A stretch of DNA of 64,000 bases from Butyricimonas sp. Marseille-P3923 (GCF_900184685.1 NZ_FXXL01000005.1:186001-250000), one strand, 5' to 3'; shown: positions 54,760-63,401, counted from the first letter of the stretch. Made by a program: numbers and translations. The notes: generated by a model from the sequence alone, not told the origin.

Positions 54760-54788
54760 GGTTTAGAGTCCACATGAGACTCTAAACC
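54760..54788 (-). promoter_or_regulatory. rplL-rpoB attenuator-like hairpin
   Basis: GGTTTAGAGTC (54760-54770) and GACTCTAAACC (54778-54788) form a perfect 11-bp stem with a 7-nt loop. On the minus strand it is followed by ATTTTGTTG. It lies 42 nt before the rpoB ATG. Confidence 0.7.
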
Positions 54789-54811
54789 TAAAAACCTACC
54801 GGTTTTATACC

Positions 54812-55189
54812 TTATTTAAGTTCAACTTCAGCTCCTGCCTCTTCTAATTGAGTTTTCAATGAATTAGCTTCTTCTTTAGAAACTTTTTCTTTCAATGGAG
54901 CCGGAGCCTTGTCAACGATTTCCTTAGCTTCTTTCAAACCAAGACCGGTCAATTCTTTAACCAACTTAACTACGGCTAATTTAGCGGCACCTGCTGATTT
55001 CAAAATAACATCGAATTCAGTTTGTTCAGCAGCAGCGGCAGCAGCGCCACCAGCTGCAGGAGCAGCAACAGCTACAGCAGCAGCTGCAGGTTCAATTCCG
55101 TACTCTTCTTTTAAAATGTCAGCTAATTCTTTTACGTCTTTTACGGTAAGGTTTACTAACTCTTCTGCAAGTTGTTTCAAATCTGCCAT
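54812..55189 (-). CDS. rplL: 50S ribosomal protein L7/L12
   Basis: This 125-aa acidic protein has the N-terminal dimer domain ([20 protein letters not shown]), an Ala/Gly-rich hinge ([20 protein letters not shown]) and the C-terminal factor-binding domain ([40 protein letters not shown]). It forms the ribosomal stalk with L10. It starts 42 nt after rplJ. Confidence 0.99.
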   Translation of the reverse strand: MADLKQLAEELVNLTVKDVKELADILKEEYGIEPAAAAVAVAAPAAGGAAAAAAEQTEFDVILKSAGAAKLAVVKLVKELTGLGLKEAKEIVDKAPAPLKEKVSKEEANSLKTQLEEAGAEVELK

Positions 55190-55231
55190 TTCTATTCTAT
55201 TTAAAATTGTTTGTTTACTAAACTATAAAAA

Positions 55232-55750
55232 TTATTCTTTTTCAGAAAGTGTTTTAACAACACCAGCGATCGTATTTTGTCCGGATTGCAACGCGGAAAT
55301 AACATTCTGCATCGGTGATTGCAACATCGCGATAACGTCCGCAATCAACTCTTCCTTAGACTTAATACTGATCAATGCCTCAAGTTGGTCTTCACCAACG
55401 TAAGTACATTCCTCAACGAAAGCTCCTTTGAATACCGGTTTGTCTTTGGTCTGACGGAACTCTTTAATCAGTTTGGCAGGACCATTTCCGGTATCGCTCA
55501 ACATGATAGCGCTATCTCCCTTCAACACGGAGAAAAGCTCCTCGTAATTGTTGTTAGCGTTTTCCAAAGCCTTTCTCAACAAGGTATTCTTTACTTGCAC
55601 CAACTTGATGTTAGCGTTGAAACAAGCCCGACGCAAAGCTTGTGTATCCACAGCGTCAAGTCCTGAAATATCACTAACATACAAGTGCTTGTAAGTATTC
55701 ACTTGTTCGGTTAAGGTCTCTATTACGACTTTTTTATCTTCTTTTTTCAT
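55232..55750 (-). CDS. rplJ: 50S ribosomal protein L10
   Basis: This 172-aa protein shows the L10 pattern: KHLYVSDISGLDAVDTQALR, KLVQVKNTLLRKAL, SAIMLSDTGNGPAKLIKEFR and a C-terminal helix that binds L12 dimers. It anchors the stalk on 23S rRNA. The 29-nt gap to rplA leaves little room for the long autoregulatory leader known from enterobacteria. Confidence 0.98.
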   Translation of the reverse strand: MKKEDKKVVIETLTEQVNTYKHLYVSDISGLDAVDTQALRRACFNANIKLVQVKNTLLRKALENANNNYEELFSVLKGDSAIMLSDTGNGPAKLIKEFRQTKDKPVFKGAFVEECTYVGEDQLEALISIKSKEELIADVIAMLQSPMQNVISALQSGQNTIAGVVKTLSEKE

Positions 55751-55779
55751 ACTACTGAAGTCCTTTTTAGATTACTACA

Positions 55780-56475
55780 TTAATCAAGTAAAGTCTTTGG
55801 TTCTACTTGAATACCGGGACTCATCGTACTTGACAGATACACGCTCTTGATGTAAGTACCTTTCGCTGCAGTCGGTTTCAGTTTATTGATCACGTTCAAG
55901 AATTCTCTCGCGTTCTCCATAATCTTCTCCGGCTCGAACGTTACTTTACCAATAGAAGCGTGAATGATACCGAATTTGTCAACTTTAAAGTCGATCTTAC
56001 CTGCTTTAACCTCAGTAACAGCTTTCCCGATTTCCGGGGTTACCGTACCACTCTTCGGGTTAGGCATCAATCCACGAGGACCCAAAATTCTACCAAGAGC
56101 ACCTACCTTACCCATTACAGAAGGCATCGTGATGATAATATCGATGTCGGTCCAGCCGCCTTTCAATTTCTCGATATAATCGTCCAAGCCCACGTAATCG
56201 GCCCCGGCTGCTTTAGCTTCTTCCTCCTTGTCAGGAGTACACAAAACCAAAACTCTTACTTGCTTTCCGGTACCGTGAGGTAAAGTACATACACCGCGCA
56301 CCATTTGATTGGCCTTACGCGGGTCTACACCCAGTCGAACGTCCATGTCAACTGACGCCTCAAACTTCGTGAAAGTTACTTCTTTCACAAGCTGTGCGGC
56401 CTCGTCGATAGAGTATACCTTTCCACCTTCGATCTTCGCTAAAGCTAACTTTTTATTTTTTGTCAGTTTACTCAT
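55780..56475 (-). CDS. rplA: 50S ribosomal protein L1
   Basis: This 231-aa protein matches L1 along its length: [80 protein letters not shown] and a C-terminal [17 protein letters not shown]. It binds 23S rRNA at the E-site stalk. It starts 24 nt after rplK. Confidence 0.99.
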   Translation of the reverse strand: MSKLTKNKKLALAKIEGGKVYSIDEAAQLVKEVTFTKFEASVDMDVRLGVDPRKANQMVRGVCTLPHGTGKQVRVLVLCTPDKEEEAKAAGADYVGLDDYIEKLKGGWTDIDIIITMPSVMGKVGALGRILGPRGLMPNPKSGTVTPEIGKAVTEVKAGKIDFKVDKFGIIHASIGKVTFEPEKIMENAREFLNVINKLKPTAAKGTYIKSVYLSSTMSPGIQVEPKTLLD

Positions 56476-56499
56476 TACGTTTGAAGTGTTACAAGTTCA

Positions 56500-56937
56500 T
56501 TAAAAAGGTCTGTCACCGGTTACGGTAATACCCATACTTCTGGCGGTACCAGCTACCATACTCATTGCTTTTTCAATCTCGAAAGCGTTCAAATCTTTCA
56601 TCTTGTCCGTGGCAATAGCTCTCACCTGTTCCCAAGTGATAGAAGCCACTTTCTTGCGATTGGGCTCCGCGGATCCGGATTTAAGTTTAGCAACTTCCAA
56701 AAGTTGAATAGCAACAGGAGGTTGTTTTGTAATAAAATCAAACGACTTATCACCATACACCTGTATAATTACCGGGATGATTTTGCCTGCCATCTCCTGA
56801 GTTCTAGCGTTGAATTGCTTACAGAAGTCCATGATGTTGACTCCCTTAGAACCTAACGCCGGTCCTACTGGAGGGGACGGGTTTGCAGCTCCGGCTTTAA
56901 TTTGCAGCTTGATAATAGCTTCAACTTGTTTTGCCAT
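56500..56937 (-). CDS. rplK: 50S ribosomal protein L11
   Basis: This 145-aa protein shows [40 protein letters not shown], the [11 protein letters not shown] linker region and a C-terminal [15 protein letters not shown]. The N-terminal proline-rich part matches the thiostrepton-binding domain. It starts 23 nt after nusG in the standard secE-nusG-rplK-rplA order. Confidence 0.99.
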   Translation of the reverse strand: MAKQVEAIIKLQIKAGAANPSPPVGPALGSKGVNIMDFCKQFNARTQEMAGKIIPVIIQVYGDKSFDFITKQPPVAIQLLEVAKLKSGSAEPNRKKVASITWEQVRAIATDKMKDLNAFEIEKAMSMVAGTARSMGITVTGDRPF

Positions 56938-56960
56938 GATTGTTTTTAATCAAATAATTG

Positions 56961-57509
56961 TTATTCTTTTTCTACCTGCATGAAACTCAATTCAAGTGGC
57001 GTTTTCCGTCCGAAAATCTTGACAATTACTTTCAAGCGTTTCTTGTCGGAATTCACCTCCTCTATCACGCCGGTAAAACCATTAAACGGTCCGTCAGTCA
57101 CTTTAACCGACTCGCCAACGAAATAAGGAATACTTATTTCTTCTGGTTGTTCCGCGAGTTCATCCACCGTACCGAGTATCCGGTTCACCTCCGCTTGACG
57201 CATCGGCACTGGATCTCCTCCTTTGGTTTCCCCCAGGAAGCCTATCACGTTCGTGATGTCACGAAGCATGTGAGGGATTTCTCCAACGAGCGCGGCTTCA
57301 ATCAACACGTAACCCGGGTAAAGGTTTCGCTCACTGCTATACTTTTTCCCGTTACGCACTTGATACACCTTCTCGGCAGGCACCAAAACCTGAGAAACAT
57401 ATTCCTGAAGCCCTAAACTGGCGATTTCATTCTCGATGTACTCCTTTACCTTCTTCTCTTTACCTCCAATGGTTCGAAGCACATACCATCTTTTCTGTAT
57501 TTCAGCCAT
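56961..57509 (-). CDS. nusG: Transcription termination/antitermination protein NusG
   Basis: This 182-aa protein has the NGN domain (KRWYVLRTIGGKEKKVKEYI, LYPGYVLIEAALVGEIPHML, VIGFLGETKGGDPVPM) and a C-terminal KOW domain (VGESVKVTDGPFNGFTGVIE). It binds RNA polymerase and couples it to ribosome or Rho. It starts 18 nt after secE. Confidence 0.98.
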   Translation of the reverse strand: MAEIQKRWYVLRTIGGKEKKVKEYIENEIASLGLQEYVSQVLVPAEKVYQVRNGKKYSSERNLYPGYVLIEAALVGEIPHMLRDITNVIGFLGETKGGDPVPMRQAEVNRILGTVDELAEQPEEISIPYFVGESVKVTDGPFNGFTGVIEEVNSDKKRLKVIVKIFGRKTPLELSFMQVEKE

Positions 57510-57527
57510 GTTAGACCTCCAAGATTA

Positions 57528-57719
57528 TTAGTAAAACAAATTATATATACCGGTCACGATATGTCTGAACGAGAAATCCATCGCGAATATGCAAAGCGCT
57601 ATGATGACGGAAGCTATCATCACGATCGTCGCACTACTTTGGAGCTCAGACCACGTAGGCCAAGTTACTTTATTCACCAGCTCATTATAAACATCTGATA
57701 TATAACTCTTAACTTTCAT
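57528..57719 (-). CDS. secE: Preprotein translocase subunit SecE
   Basis: This 63-aa protein has the amphipathic part YNELVNKVTWPTWSELQSSA and one membrane span (TIVMIASVIIALCIFAMDF), the short single-span SecE form. It stabilises SecY. It starts 19 nt after the tRNA-Trp gene and precedes nusG. Confidence 0.97.
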   Translation of the reverse strand: MKVKSYISDVYNELVNKVTWPTWSELQSSATIVMIASVIIALCIFAMDFSFRHIVTGIYNLFY

Positions 57720-57738
57720 TTGTTCTTTAATTTAGTTG

Positions 57739-57811
57739 CACGGGAGGAGAGGTTCGAACTCCCGACCCTCGGTTTTGGAGACCGATGCTCTACCAACTGA
57801 GCCACTCCCGT
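57739..57811 (-). tRNA. trnW: tRNA-Trp (anticodon CCA)
   Basis: On the minus strand the acceptor stem ACGGGAG pairs with CTCCCGT. The D arm contains GGCTCAGTTGGTAGAGC, the anticodon stem CGGTC... with loop CTCCAAAA gives anticodon CCA, and the T arm GGGAGTTCGAACCTCTC has one G-U pair. The discriminator is G and the 3' CCA is not encoded (the next bases are CAA). It lies between tuf and secE. Confidence 0.97.
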
Positions 57812-57814
57812 GTG

Positions 57815-57837
57815 TGAGTCGGCACGAAGCCGACTCA
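57815..57837 (-). promoter_or_regulatory. Hairpin just 5' of tRNA-Trp
   Basis: TGAGTCGGC (57815-57823) and GCCGACTCA (57829-57837) form a perfect 9-bp stem with a 5-nt loop that reads TTCGT on the minus strand. It ends 3 nt before the tRNA 5' end, so it could be a processing signal or the end of the tuf message. Confidence 0.55.
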
Positions 57838-57840
57838 TTT

Positions 57841-57904
57841 ATTTTGGATTTATGATTTAGTAATTTCAGATTAAATCATCAATCTAAAATCGTAAATCTA
57901 AAAT
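57841..57904. repeat. Dispersed 3'-end repeat, copy 3 (after tuf)
   Basis: ATTTTGGATTTATGATTT (from 57841) and an inverted relative built of AATCTAAAATCGTAAATC (57881 onward) form an imperfect hairpin ending 5 nt from the tuf stop. The sequence is related to the copies at 795-829 and 46111-46195. Confidence 0.6.
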
Positions 57905-57908
57905 CTTA

Positions 57909-59096
57909 TTAGTCTAAGATCTCAGTGATCTGACCAGCACCAACGGTTCTACCACCTTCACGGATAGCAAAACGCAAACCTACGTTACAAGCTACCGGAG
58001 TGATCAAATTAACCTCGATGGTCAAGTTATCACCGGGCATTACCATCTCGCGTCCTTCCGGAAGAGTGATTTCACCGGTAACGTCCAAGGTACGGATATA
58101 GAACTGCGGTCTGTATCTATTATGGAACGGAGTGTGACGACCACCTTCTTCTTTCTTCAAGATATAAACCTCAGCTTTGAATTTATCGTGCGGTTTAACT
58201 GAACCCGGTTTTGCCAACACCATACCACGTTTGATCTCGTCTTTATCGATACCGCGAAGCAACAAACCAACGTTGTCACCAGCCTGACCTTCATCAAGAA
58301 TCTTACGGAACATCTCAACCCCGGTACATACGGTTTTCTTACCGTCAGCACCCAAACCGATGATTTCCAATTCATCACCAGTGTGAACGATACCAGTTTC
58401 AATACGACCGGTAGCAACAGTTCCACGACCAGTGATAGAGAACACGTCCTCAACAGGCATCAAGAAAGCTTTATCAACGGCACGTTGCGGCAACTCGATC
58501 CAGTTGTCAACAGCATCCATCAACTCCATTACTTTCTCTTCCCATTTAGCTTCTCCATTCAACGCTCCAAGAGCAGAACCCAAGATCACCGGGGTATTGT
58601 CACCATCATATTGATAGAAAGACAACAACTCGCGAACTTCCATCTCAACCAATTCCAACATTTCCGGGTCGTCAACCATATCCACTTTGTTCAAGAATAC
58701 AACGATTCTCGGAACGTTTACCTGACGAGCCAAAAGAATGTGCTCACGCGTCTGAGGCATCGGACCATCGGTAGCGGCGCAAACCAAGATAGCACCGTCC
58801 ATCTGAGCAGCACCAGTTACCATGTTCTTCACATAGTCGGCGTGTCCCGGACAGTCAACGTGTGCATAGTGACGGTTGGCAGTCTGGTATTCTACGTGAG
58901 AAGTATTAATGGTGATACCTCTTTCTTTTTCCTCCGGAGCGTTATCGATAGAATCGAATGAACGTAATTCAGAAAGACCTTTTTTTGCTAATACCGTAGT
59001 GATAGCAGCCGTCAAAGTAGTTTTACCGTGGTCAACGTGACCGATAGTACCAATATTTACGTGTGGTTTGGACCTGTCAAAATGTTCTTTAGCCAT
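57909..59096 (-). CDS. tuf: Translation elongation factor Tu
   Basis: This 395-aa GTPase has G1 [10 protein letters not shown], the switch region [14 protein letters not shown]3 [13 protein letters not shown]4 NKVDM and SALGALNG, followed by the two beta-barrel domains ([55 protein letters not shown]). It delivers aminoacyl-tRNA to the ribosome. A strong promoter (TTG-N21-TACATTTG) lies at 59218-59249. Confidence 0.99.
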   Translation of the reverse strand: MAKEHFDRSKPHVNIGTIGHVDHGKTTLTAAITTVLAKKGLSELRSFDSIDNAPEEKERGITINTSHVEYQTANRHYAHVDCPGHADYVKNMVTGAAQMDGAILVCAATDGPMPQTREHILLARQVNVPRIVVFLNKVDMVDDPEMLELVEMEVRELLSFYQYDGDNTPVILGSALGALNGEAKWEEKVMELMDAVDNWIELPQRAVDKAFLMPVEDVFSITGRGTVATGRIETGIVHTGDELEIIGLGADGKKTVCTGVEMFRKILDEGQAGDNVGLLLRGIDKDEIKRGMVLAKPGSVKPHDKFKAEVYILKKEEGGRHTPFHNRYRPQFYIRTLDVTGEITLPEGREMVMPGDNLTIEVNLITPVACNVGLRFAIREGGRTVGAGQITEILD

Positions 59097-59217
59097 AACT
59101 CTAAAACAATTTTATTATTAAACAATTTATCACAATAACTCTATATTCATGCAAGTAACTCGCTGTCTATCCACTCCTTGAACAGAAAAGGCGAGATCTC
59201 CCATTTAATTTGGCTTG

Positions 59218-59249
59218 CAAATGTACAAATTAAAAATCATATCTCACAA
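59218..59249 (-). promoter_or_regulatory. tuf promoter
   Basis: On the minus strand TTG (59247-59249), a 21-nt spacer and TACATTTG (59218-59225) fit the Bacteroidota primary sigma consensus. The leader to the tuf ATG would be about 115 nt. A short hairpin ATCTCA/TGAGAT (59241-59259) that may end the hpf transcript overlaps the -33 box. Confidence 0.7.
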
Positions 59250-59267
59250 TAAATGAGATCATTTTTC

Positions 59268-59564
59268 TCAATTTTCTCTTTTTTCTTTCGCCTTAACTAA
59301 TTGTCTCTTGAGCACATCATACAACTCATCGACAGTCTCCTCGAAAGTTTTCGCGTTCTTTTTGGCAAATACTTCCTGCCCTTTTATATCTACATGTACC
59401 TCGGTCAGTTTATTCTCGAGTTGATCATCCTTTTCCAATTTCAAGGTAACGTCAACTCCCATAATACCGTCGTGGTACTTTTCCAGCCTCGAGAATTTCT
59501 TGTTTATAAACTCTTCCAACACCGGATTAACTGAAAAACCTACAGGATTAATTCTAATTTCCAT
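59268..59564 (-). CDS. hpf: Short-form ribosome hibernation-promoting factor (HPF/YfiA family)
   Basis: This 98-aa protein fits the HPF/RaiA fold: MEIRINPVGFSVNPVLEEFI, NKKFSRLEKYHDGIMGVDVT, EVHVDIKGQEVFAKKNAKTF and EETVDELYDVLKRQLVKAKE. It has no long C-terminal dimerisation domain. It binds 30S subunits in stationary phase. It starts 18 nt after xerC, so the two share a transcript. Confidence 0.92.
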   Translation of the reverse strand: MEIRINPVGFSVNPVLEEFINKKFSRLEKYHDGIMGVDVTLKLEKDDQLENKLTEVHVDIKGQEVFAKKNAKTFEETVDELYDVLKRQLVKAKEKREN

Positions 59565-59582
59565 ATCGTTTCCTCCTATAAT

Positions 59583-60494
59583 TTATGCTCGCGGGTGAGC
59601 TTGTTTAAAAATCTCCAACATTTTCTCTACCGAATTATGCGTGTAAACCTGAGTGGCTGCCAGACTGGAGTGCCCCAACAATTCCTTGATACCTTGGATT
59701 GACGCCCCCCGATCCAGCAAGTGAGTGGCAAACGAATGCCTCAACACGTGCGGACTGCGCTTTGACAATGAAGTATGTTCTGCCAACGCCGCCACCACCA
59801 AACGGTAAACGAATTGCGGGTAGATCGGCTTACCTTTATCGGTCACGAAGAACATCCCGTGTTCACGTCCCACGACTTCGGCACGCCCCTTGATATAACA
59901 AGCAATATCCTCCTCCAGTTCTCTCAAGATCGGGACTTCCCGCTGTTTTCCGCCCTTACCGTGGACACGTATACAATGCCGCGACAAATCAACATCAACC
60001 AGCCGTAATCCGACAATTTCAGAACGCCTCATGCCCGTGTCGTAAGCCATCAGCAAAATCAGAAAATCTCTCAACCCATGAAAGCCTTCCTCTTTCTCCG
60101 CATCATCCAGCGTGATCTCCATATCCTGCTCGTTCACGAAAACAGGCAATCTTTTCGGCAACTTCGGCCCCGAAATATCTTCGGCCGGATTCACCTCCAT
60201 CACCCCTTCTTTCACGAGGAATCGGAAAAACGCTTTAACACTGCTCAACTTACGCTTACCGGAAGCCGGATGCAACTTTTGTTTCCCCCCTTTGTTCCTC
60301 AAGGCTCCTCTCATTTCCGCCACGACCCACTCCCTCACGAGCTTGGTCGTCATTCGGGAAAAATCCTCGTCTTCCTCGTCCATTCCACAAAAATCGTAAA
60401 ACTGACGCAAATCCGTCTTGTAAGCGACCACCGTATGAGCGGAGTAACGCTTCACGTCTTCCAAGTATTTCAAAAATAGTCCGATCTGTGTCAT
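59583..60494 (-). CDS. xerC: Site-specific tyrosine recombinase (XerC/XerD type)
   Basis: This 303-aa integrase-fold protein has an N-terminal SAM-like DNA-binding domain (MTQIGLFLKYLEDVKRYSAH) and the catalytic residues Arg in YDTGMRRSEIVGL, Lys in HGKGGKQREVP, His249 and Arg252 in HVLRHSFATHLL, His275 in LGHSSL and Tyr284 in QVYTH. It resolves chromosome dimers at dif. The position between rpsU and hpf is the usual Bacteroidota one, so it is a core gene, not a mobile integrase. XerC against XerD is not decided by sequence alone. Confidence 0.93.
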   Translation of the reverse strand: MTQIGLFLKYLEDVKRYSAHTVVAYKTDLRQFYDFCGMDEEDEDFSRMTTKLVREWVVAEMRGALRNKGGKQKLHPASGKRKLSSVKAFFRFLVKEGVMEVNPAEDISGPKLPKRLPVFVNEQDMEITLDDAEKEEGFHGLRDFLILLMAYDTGMRRSEIVGLRLVDVDLSRHCIRVHGKGGKQREVPILRELEEDIACYIKGRAEVVGREHGMFFVTDKGKPIYPQFVYRLVVAALAEHTSLSKRSPHVLRHSFATHLLDRGASIQGIKELLGHSSLAATQVYTHNSVEKMLEIFKQAHPRA

Positions 60495-60564
60495 TTTTTA
60501 TAAATAATAAGTCGTAAGCAAGTTACGCCTTTTGTTTGGAAAAACAAAGGAAGAATTCGATTTT

Positions 60565-60756
60565 TTAATCTTCAGCTTGTTGCAAAGATTGACGATAGGC
60601 AGCCTTCATACGAGCCACTCTGTTTCTTACAGACGGTTTCGTGAAAGCTTGACGATCTCTCAGTTCTTTAATAACACCGGTTTTCTCGAATTTTCTTTTA
60701 AATTTCTTCAACGCTCTCTCGATGTTTTCACCTTCTTTTAATGGTACAATTATCAT
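60565..60756 (-). CDS. rpsU: 30S ribosomal protein S21
   Basis: This 63-aa basic protein begins MIIVPLKEGENIERALKKFK and continues RKFEKTGVIKELRDRQAFTK and PSVRNRVARMKAAYRQSLQQ, matching Bacteroidota S21. It acts at the 30S platform near the anti-Shine-Dalgarno region. It heads the rpsU-xerC-hpf cluster; a -7 box (TATCTTTG, 60928-60935) upstream suggests a leader of about 165 nt. Confidence 0.97.
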   Translation of the reverse strand: MIIVPLKEGENIERALKKFKRKFEKTGVIKELRDRQAFTKPSVRNRVARMKAAYRQSLQQAED

Positions 60757-60927
60757 GATTTTCTAGTATTTAAAATGAATATTTTTTATATAACACAAAA
60801 TTCGACAACACTTTATCGTGCTGTTCTCCACTAAATAATATGTATTCTTTTTAATCTCTCGATAATAATTGACCACCCCCTTTCAAGCGGATTGAAGTTT
60901 ATATTTAACAATTCAAAAAACTGGTTG

Positions 60928-60935
60928 CAAAGATA
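60928..60935 (-). promoter_or_regulatory. Possible -7 box of the rpsU operon
   Basis: TATCTTTG on the minus strand matches TAnnTTTG exactly. No clean TTG is found 19-21 nt upstream, so the call rests on the -7 box and on the position before rpsU. Confidence 0.45.
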
Positions 60936-61149
60936 TATCAATTAATTAAGATATAAAACCCTTGCAGCCTATTTTTTTCTCGTACACAAAGAAATAATCA
61001 TTCCCTTCCCTTGAGCACAATACCATGAACAAGGGTAAAACTCCCATTGACCAACAGCAAAGCACCCCACCTGCTTTTCAGCAACCGGAACTCATCACGA
61101 GACAATCGGCATGCCACCCGCGTTAAAAATACCTTTTTTATGCAAAAAC

Positions 61150-61237
61150 GTGGGCGATAAGTGGGCAAACTGTGGGCGAAGTGTAGGCGATGCCGCCCAA
61201 AAGCCGCCTATAAGCCACCCAAAAACCGGATAAAATC
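61150..61237. repeat. Degenerate 11-nt periodic repeat with dyad symmetry
   Basis: Eight consecutive 11-nt units are in exact phase: gtgggcgataa, gtgggcaaact, gtgggcgaagt, gtaggcgatgc, then cgcccaaaagc, cgcctataagc, cacccaaaaac and cggataaaatc. The first four carry GTGGGC and the next three carry the complementary CGCC/CACCC type, so the block is both periodic and roughly palindromic. Confidence 0.7.
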
Positions 61238-61300
61238 ATAGGACATCCCTATCTATAGCATAGCATGACCTTACCCCCAGAATATTTATCCCTCGCTAAC

Positions 61301-61579
61301 TCAAGGATTCAGCAAATCCTTGCAATAATAATTCAAGATGCCGTTAATCATATCCAGATAGGTCTTCGCCTTCGTGTTTTCCGGGTTTATCCGCACGACT
61401 TCATTAAAATGATTCAACGCTTGAGTGGTATCCCCCTTGGCATAATACACCACCCCCAACTCCAACAACACGGTTTCACGTTCTCCCGCACCATTCTCCA
61501 ACATTTGCAAAAGCATCGCGATAGCTTCATCCCTCTGTCCGTTCTTCGCTAATTGTTTTGCCTCTTCTATATTCATCAT
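61301..61579 (-). CDS. Small tetratricopeptide-repeat protein
   Basis: This 92-aa cytoplasmic protein starts with Met-Met (the start may be 61576). It contains about two TPR units: EAKQLAKNGQRDEAIAMLLQ, ETVLLELGVVYYAKGDTTQA and LNHFNEVVRINPENTKAKTY. There is no signal peptide or membrane span. Such proteins mediate protein contacts; the partner is unknown. It has its own likely -7 box (TATCTTTG, 61635-61642) within the gap after the M23 gene. Confidence 0.85.
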   Translation of the reverse strand: MMNIEEAKQLAKNGQRDEAIAMLLQMLENGAGERETVLLELGVVYYAKGDTTQALNHFNEVVRINPENTKAKTYLDMINGILNYYCKDLLNP

Positions 61580-61634
61580 ATCGAAATTTACTTATATAAT
61601 ATGTATAAACTTAACAGGACTTTTTTGTCCATTT

Positions 61635-61642
61635 CAAAGATA
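61635..61642 (-). promoter_or_regulatory. Possible -7 box of the TPR gene
   Basis: TATCTTTG on the minus strand, 55 nt before the TPR ATG and 16 nt after the M23 stop, matches TAnnTTTG. The -33 region lacks a clear TTG. Confidence 0.45.
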
Positions 61643-61657
61643 GTAATTTTTGTTGAA

Positions 61658-63331
61658 CTATTTTACATACACGTCGGTTTCAAAAATCGCTTCATTTTTC
61701 ACGCCATCTTTCACGTTCAACACGAGCCGGTTTTTCCCTTTCACGAAGACCGGTTCGTTAAGACTTCCCTCGAGCAAGCGATTTTTGGCATCGTAAGTGA
61801 ACAGACACCACTTCCCGTTCACCTCCACCCGGTAAGAAGCAATTCCGGACAAATCGTCGAATACCCGGAATTGAACCCTTCGCCCTTTCACCCCCGTGTA
61901 TAAAATCACCGGGGCAATCGTATCCTGCCGGATAGTGTATTCTCCCAACACACGGGTAGACGCCTCCAACCCTCCGGTGCGCCACTCGGTATTTAAAGGA
62001 GATAAACGTCCTTTTTCTTCCAACAGACAAAAGACGGATTTATCCGGAAAATCCCCTTCGACGGACAACCTTGCACTCTTCAACAAGGGATATACCCGTT
62101 CTGTCAAAGAAAAAACCTCTACCACCCCCGTGCTATCCTTCTCCCTCGAGCAGACACGAGGCTTACAAATAACGGGATATGCCAATGCCCCCGCTTCCAA
62201 GCACAAAGAATAATTACCGTTCCGCAAATTATATCCCCGAGCACATGTCAAAACCTCCGCCCCTTCCGGTATATCCAACCCGGCAGCCTCCTGCCGTCCC
62301 ACCAGTTGAAACAATACCTTGGAACGATTCCCGTTTATATCCAGCAATTCGATTGCCACGTCGACAACACTATCCTTTTGCACCCCGATAAAACCGCCTT
62401 GCCTGTTGCTCGCTCCCAGCAACCGGGACTGACAATCCCCGAAAGCCAGATACACGTATCTGCCCTCCCGGTACTGGTGAAAATCTTTTATCGTGTTTAC
62501 CAGCGGGGACTGATCAAAAGACAGGCGATCCATTTTCAACTCGAAAATTTTCTCCCCGTTCGCCGATACTTCCATATCATACACCCCGAGTTTATTCCAT
62601 GAATCTTTCATGAAATCATCCGCTTGCACGCCGACACCGACATTACCGGCAGGCACGCTGATTTTCCCTCCCCGGTACACCCGGTTTCCCGTGTTTTTCA
62701 CTTCCACCCGACGGGCCCCGGCGTTCACTCCTTCACGAGAAAAAGTGTACACGTAAACACCCCGCACGTTAGGTCCCGTTTCATCCGCCACGGAAAGATA
62801 GTTCAAAGGATTCAGCGCGTGCTCGCTTTCCGTTTCCCGCACCTCGAAATGCAAATGCGGTCCCATGGAGGAACCGGAATTACCGCTATAAGCGATCGTG
62901 TCACCCGCGCGAAAGAAAAGCTGCCGCCCCACGAGGTTCTCGTCAATGGCAAACGATTCCTTATTATATTGTATCTCCCGTACCACTTTCGCCACCCGGG
63001 GCACGAAACGGCTCAAATGCCCGTACACGGTAGTGATTCCTCCCTCGTGCTCGATATACAAGGCATTCCCGTATCCCGTGGGGGACACCTTGACACGGGC
63101 GACCATCCCGTCCTTCACGCAGATCACGGGCAGCCCTTCACGTCCCCCGGTCTTAAAATCGAGCCCCGAATGCAGGTGCGTGGCACGCAATTCTCCAAAA
63201 TTTCCGCTCAATAGCGGGGTCCCGTGCAACGGGAACAACAACCGCTCCGACTGGGCGCAAATATTTGATGATAAAACGAGTAGCGTGATTCCCGACAACA
63301 GAATCCTTCTCCACAATCTTTTCCTTTTCAT
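61658..63331 (-). CDS. M23-family (LytM-like) metallopeptidase, secreted
   Basis: This 557-aa protein has a signal peptide (about 1-26, LVLSSNICA|Q), then an M23 domain with H54-S-G-L-D58 (THLHSGLDF), YIEHEGGITTVYGHLSRFV and PHLHFEVRE, the three metal-binding motifs of the family. Residues 44-180 thus form an intact LytM-type endopeptidase that would cut peptidoglycan cross-bridges. The C-terminal 370 residues are beta-rich, with several Ig-like segments and a closing FDDLSGIASYRVEVNGKWCL block like those in related Bacteroidota peptidases. It is divergent from the zapB-like gene. Confidence 0.92.
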   Translation of the reverse strand: MKRKRLWRRILLSGITLLVLSSNICAQSERLLFPLHGTPLLSGNFGELRATHLHSGLDFKTGGREGLPVICVKDGMVARVKVSPTGYGNALYIEHEGGITTVYGHLSRFVPRVAKVVREIQYNKESFAIDENLVGRQLFFRAGDTIAYSGNSGSSMGPHLHFEVRETESEHALNPLNYLSVADETGPNVRGVYVYTFSREGVNAGARRVEVKNTGNRVYRGGKISVPAGNVGVGVQADDFMKDSWNKLGVYDMEVSANGEKIFELKMDRLSFDQSPLVNTIKDFHQYREGRYVYLAFGDCQSRLLGASNRQGGFIGVQKDSVVDVAIELLDINGNRSKVLFQLVGRQEAAGLDIPEGAEVLTCARGYNLRNGNYSLCLEAGALAYPVICKPRVCSREKDSTGVVEVFSLTERVYPLLKSARLSVEGDFPDKSVFCLLEEKGRLSPLNTEWRTGGLEASTRVLGEYTIRQDTIAPVILYTGVKGRRVQFRVFDDLSGIASYRVEVNGKWCLFTYDAKNRLLEGSLNEPVFVKGKNRLVLNVKDGVKNEAIFETDVYVK

Positions 63332-63353
63332 AAAAAAACGATTAATTTCACCG

Positions 63354-63361
63354 CAAATTTA
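63354..63361 (-). promoter_or_regulatory. Possible -7 box of the M23 peptidase gene
   Basis: TAAATTTG on the minus strand, 22 nt before the ATG, matches TAnnTTTG. The -33 box is weak. It lies back to back with the zapB-like promoter. Confidence 0.4.
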
Positions 63362-63370
63362 ATAACACTC

Positions 63371-63401
63371 TTGATATTTAAAAGAAATATTTCTATCTTT
63401 G
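63371..63401 (+). promoter_or_regulatory. zapB-like/zapA promoter
   Basis: TTG (63371-63373), a 20-nt spacer and TATCTTTG (63394-63401) match the Bacteroidota consensus. The leader before the ATG at 63420 would be about 12 nt. Confidence 0.75.

Larger units (their letters stand above)
60757..61300. other. Gene-free region upstream of rpsU
   Basis: No gene of convincing length is seen in 544 nt. The stretch holds a likely rpsU -7 box (60928-60935), an AT-rich segment, and the 11-nt periodic repeat at 61150-61237. A 33-codon frame from the ATG at 61025 has no support. Confidence 0.65.

Noticed and set aside
59097-59267. Possible tRNA genes upstream of tuf, as I would expect in some relatives
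   Set aside because: No cloverleaf could be drawn; the interval holds only the tuf promoter and a short hairpin.
59583-60494. Tyrosine recombinase as a sign of a mobile element
   Set aside because: Its place between rpsU and hpf and its Xer length and motifs point to the chromosomal dimer-resolution enzyme; no att-like repeats or phage genes are nearby.
61025-61126. 33-codon plus-strand frame upstream of the periodic repeat
   Set aside because: Too short, no ribosome-binding or promoter signal, composition without any known motif.
61150-61237. The 11-nt units as a CRISPR array
   Set aside because: Units are contiguous with no spacers, too short and degenerate, and no cas genes are present.
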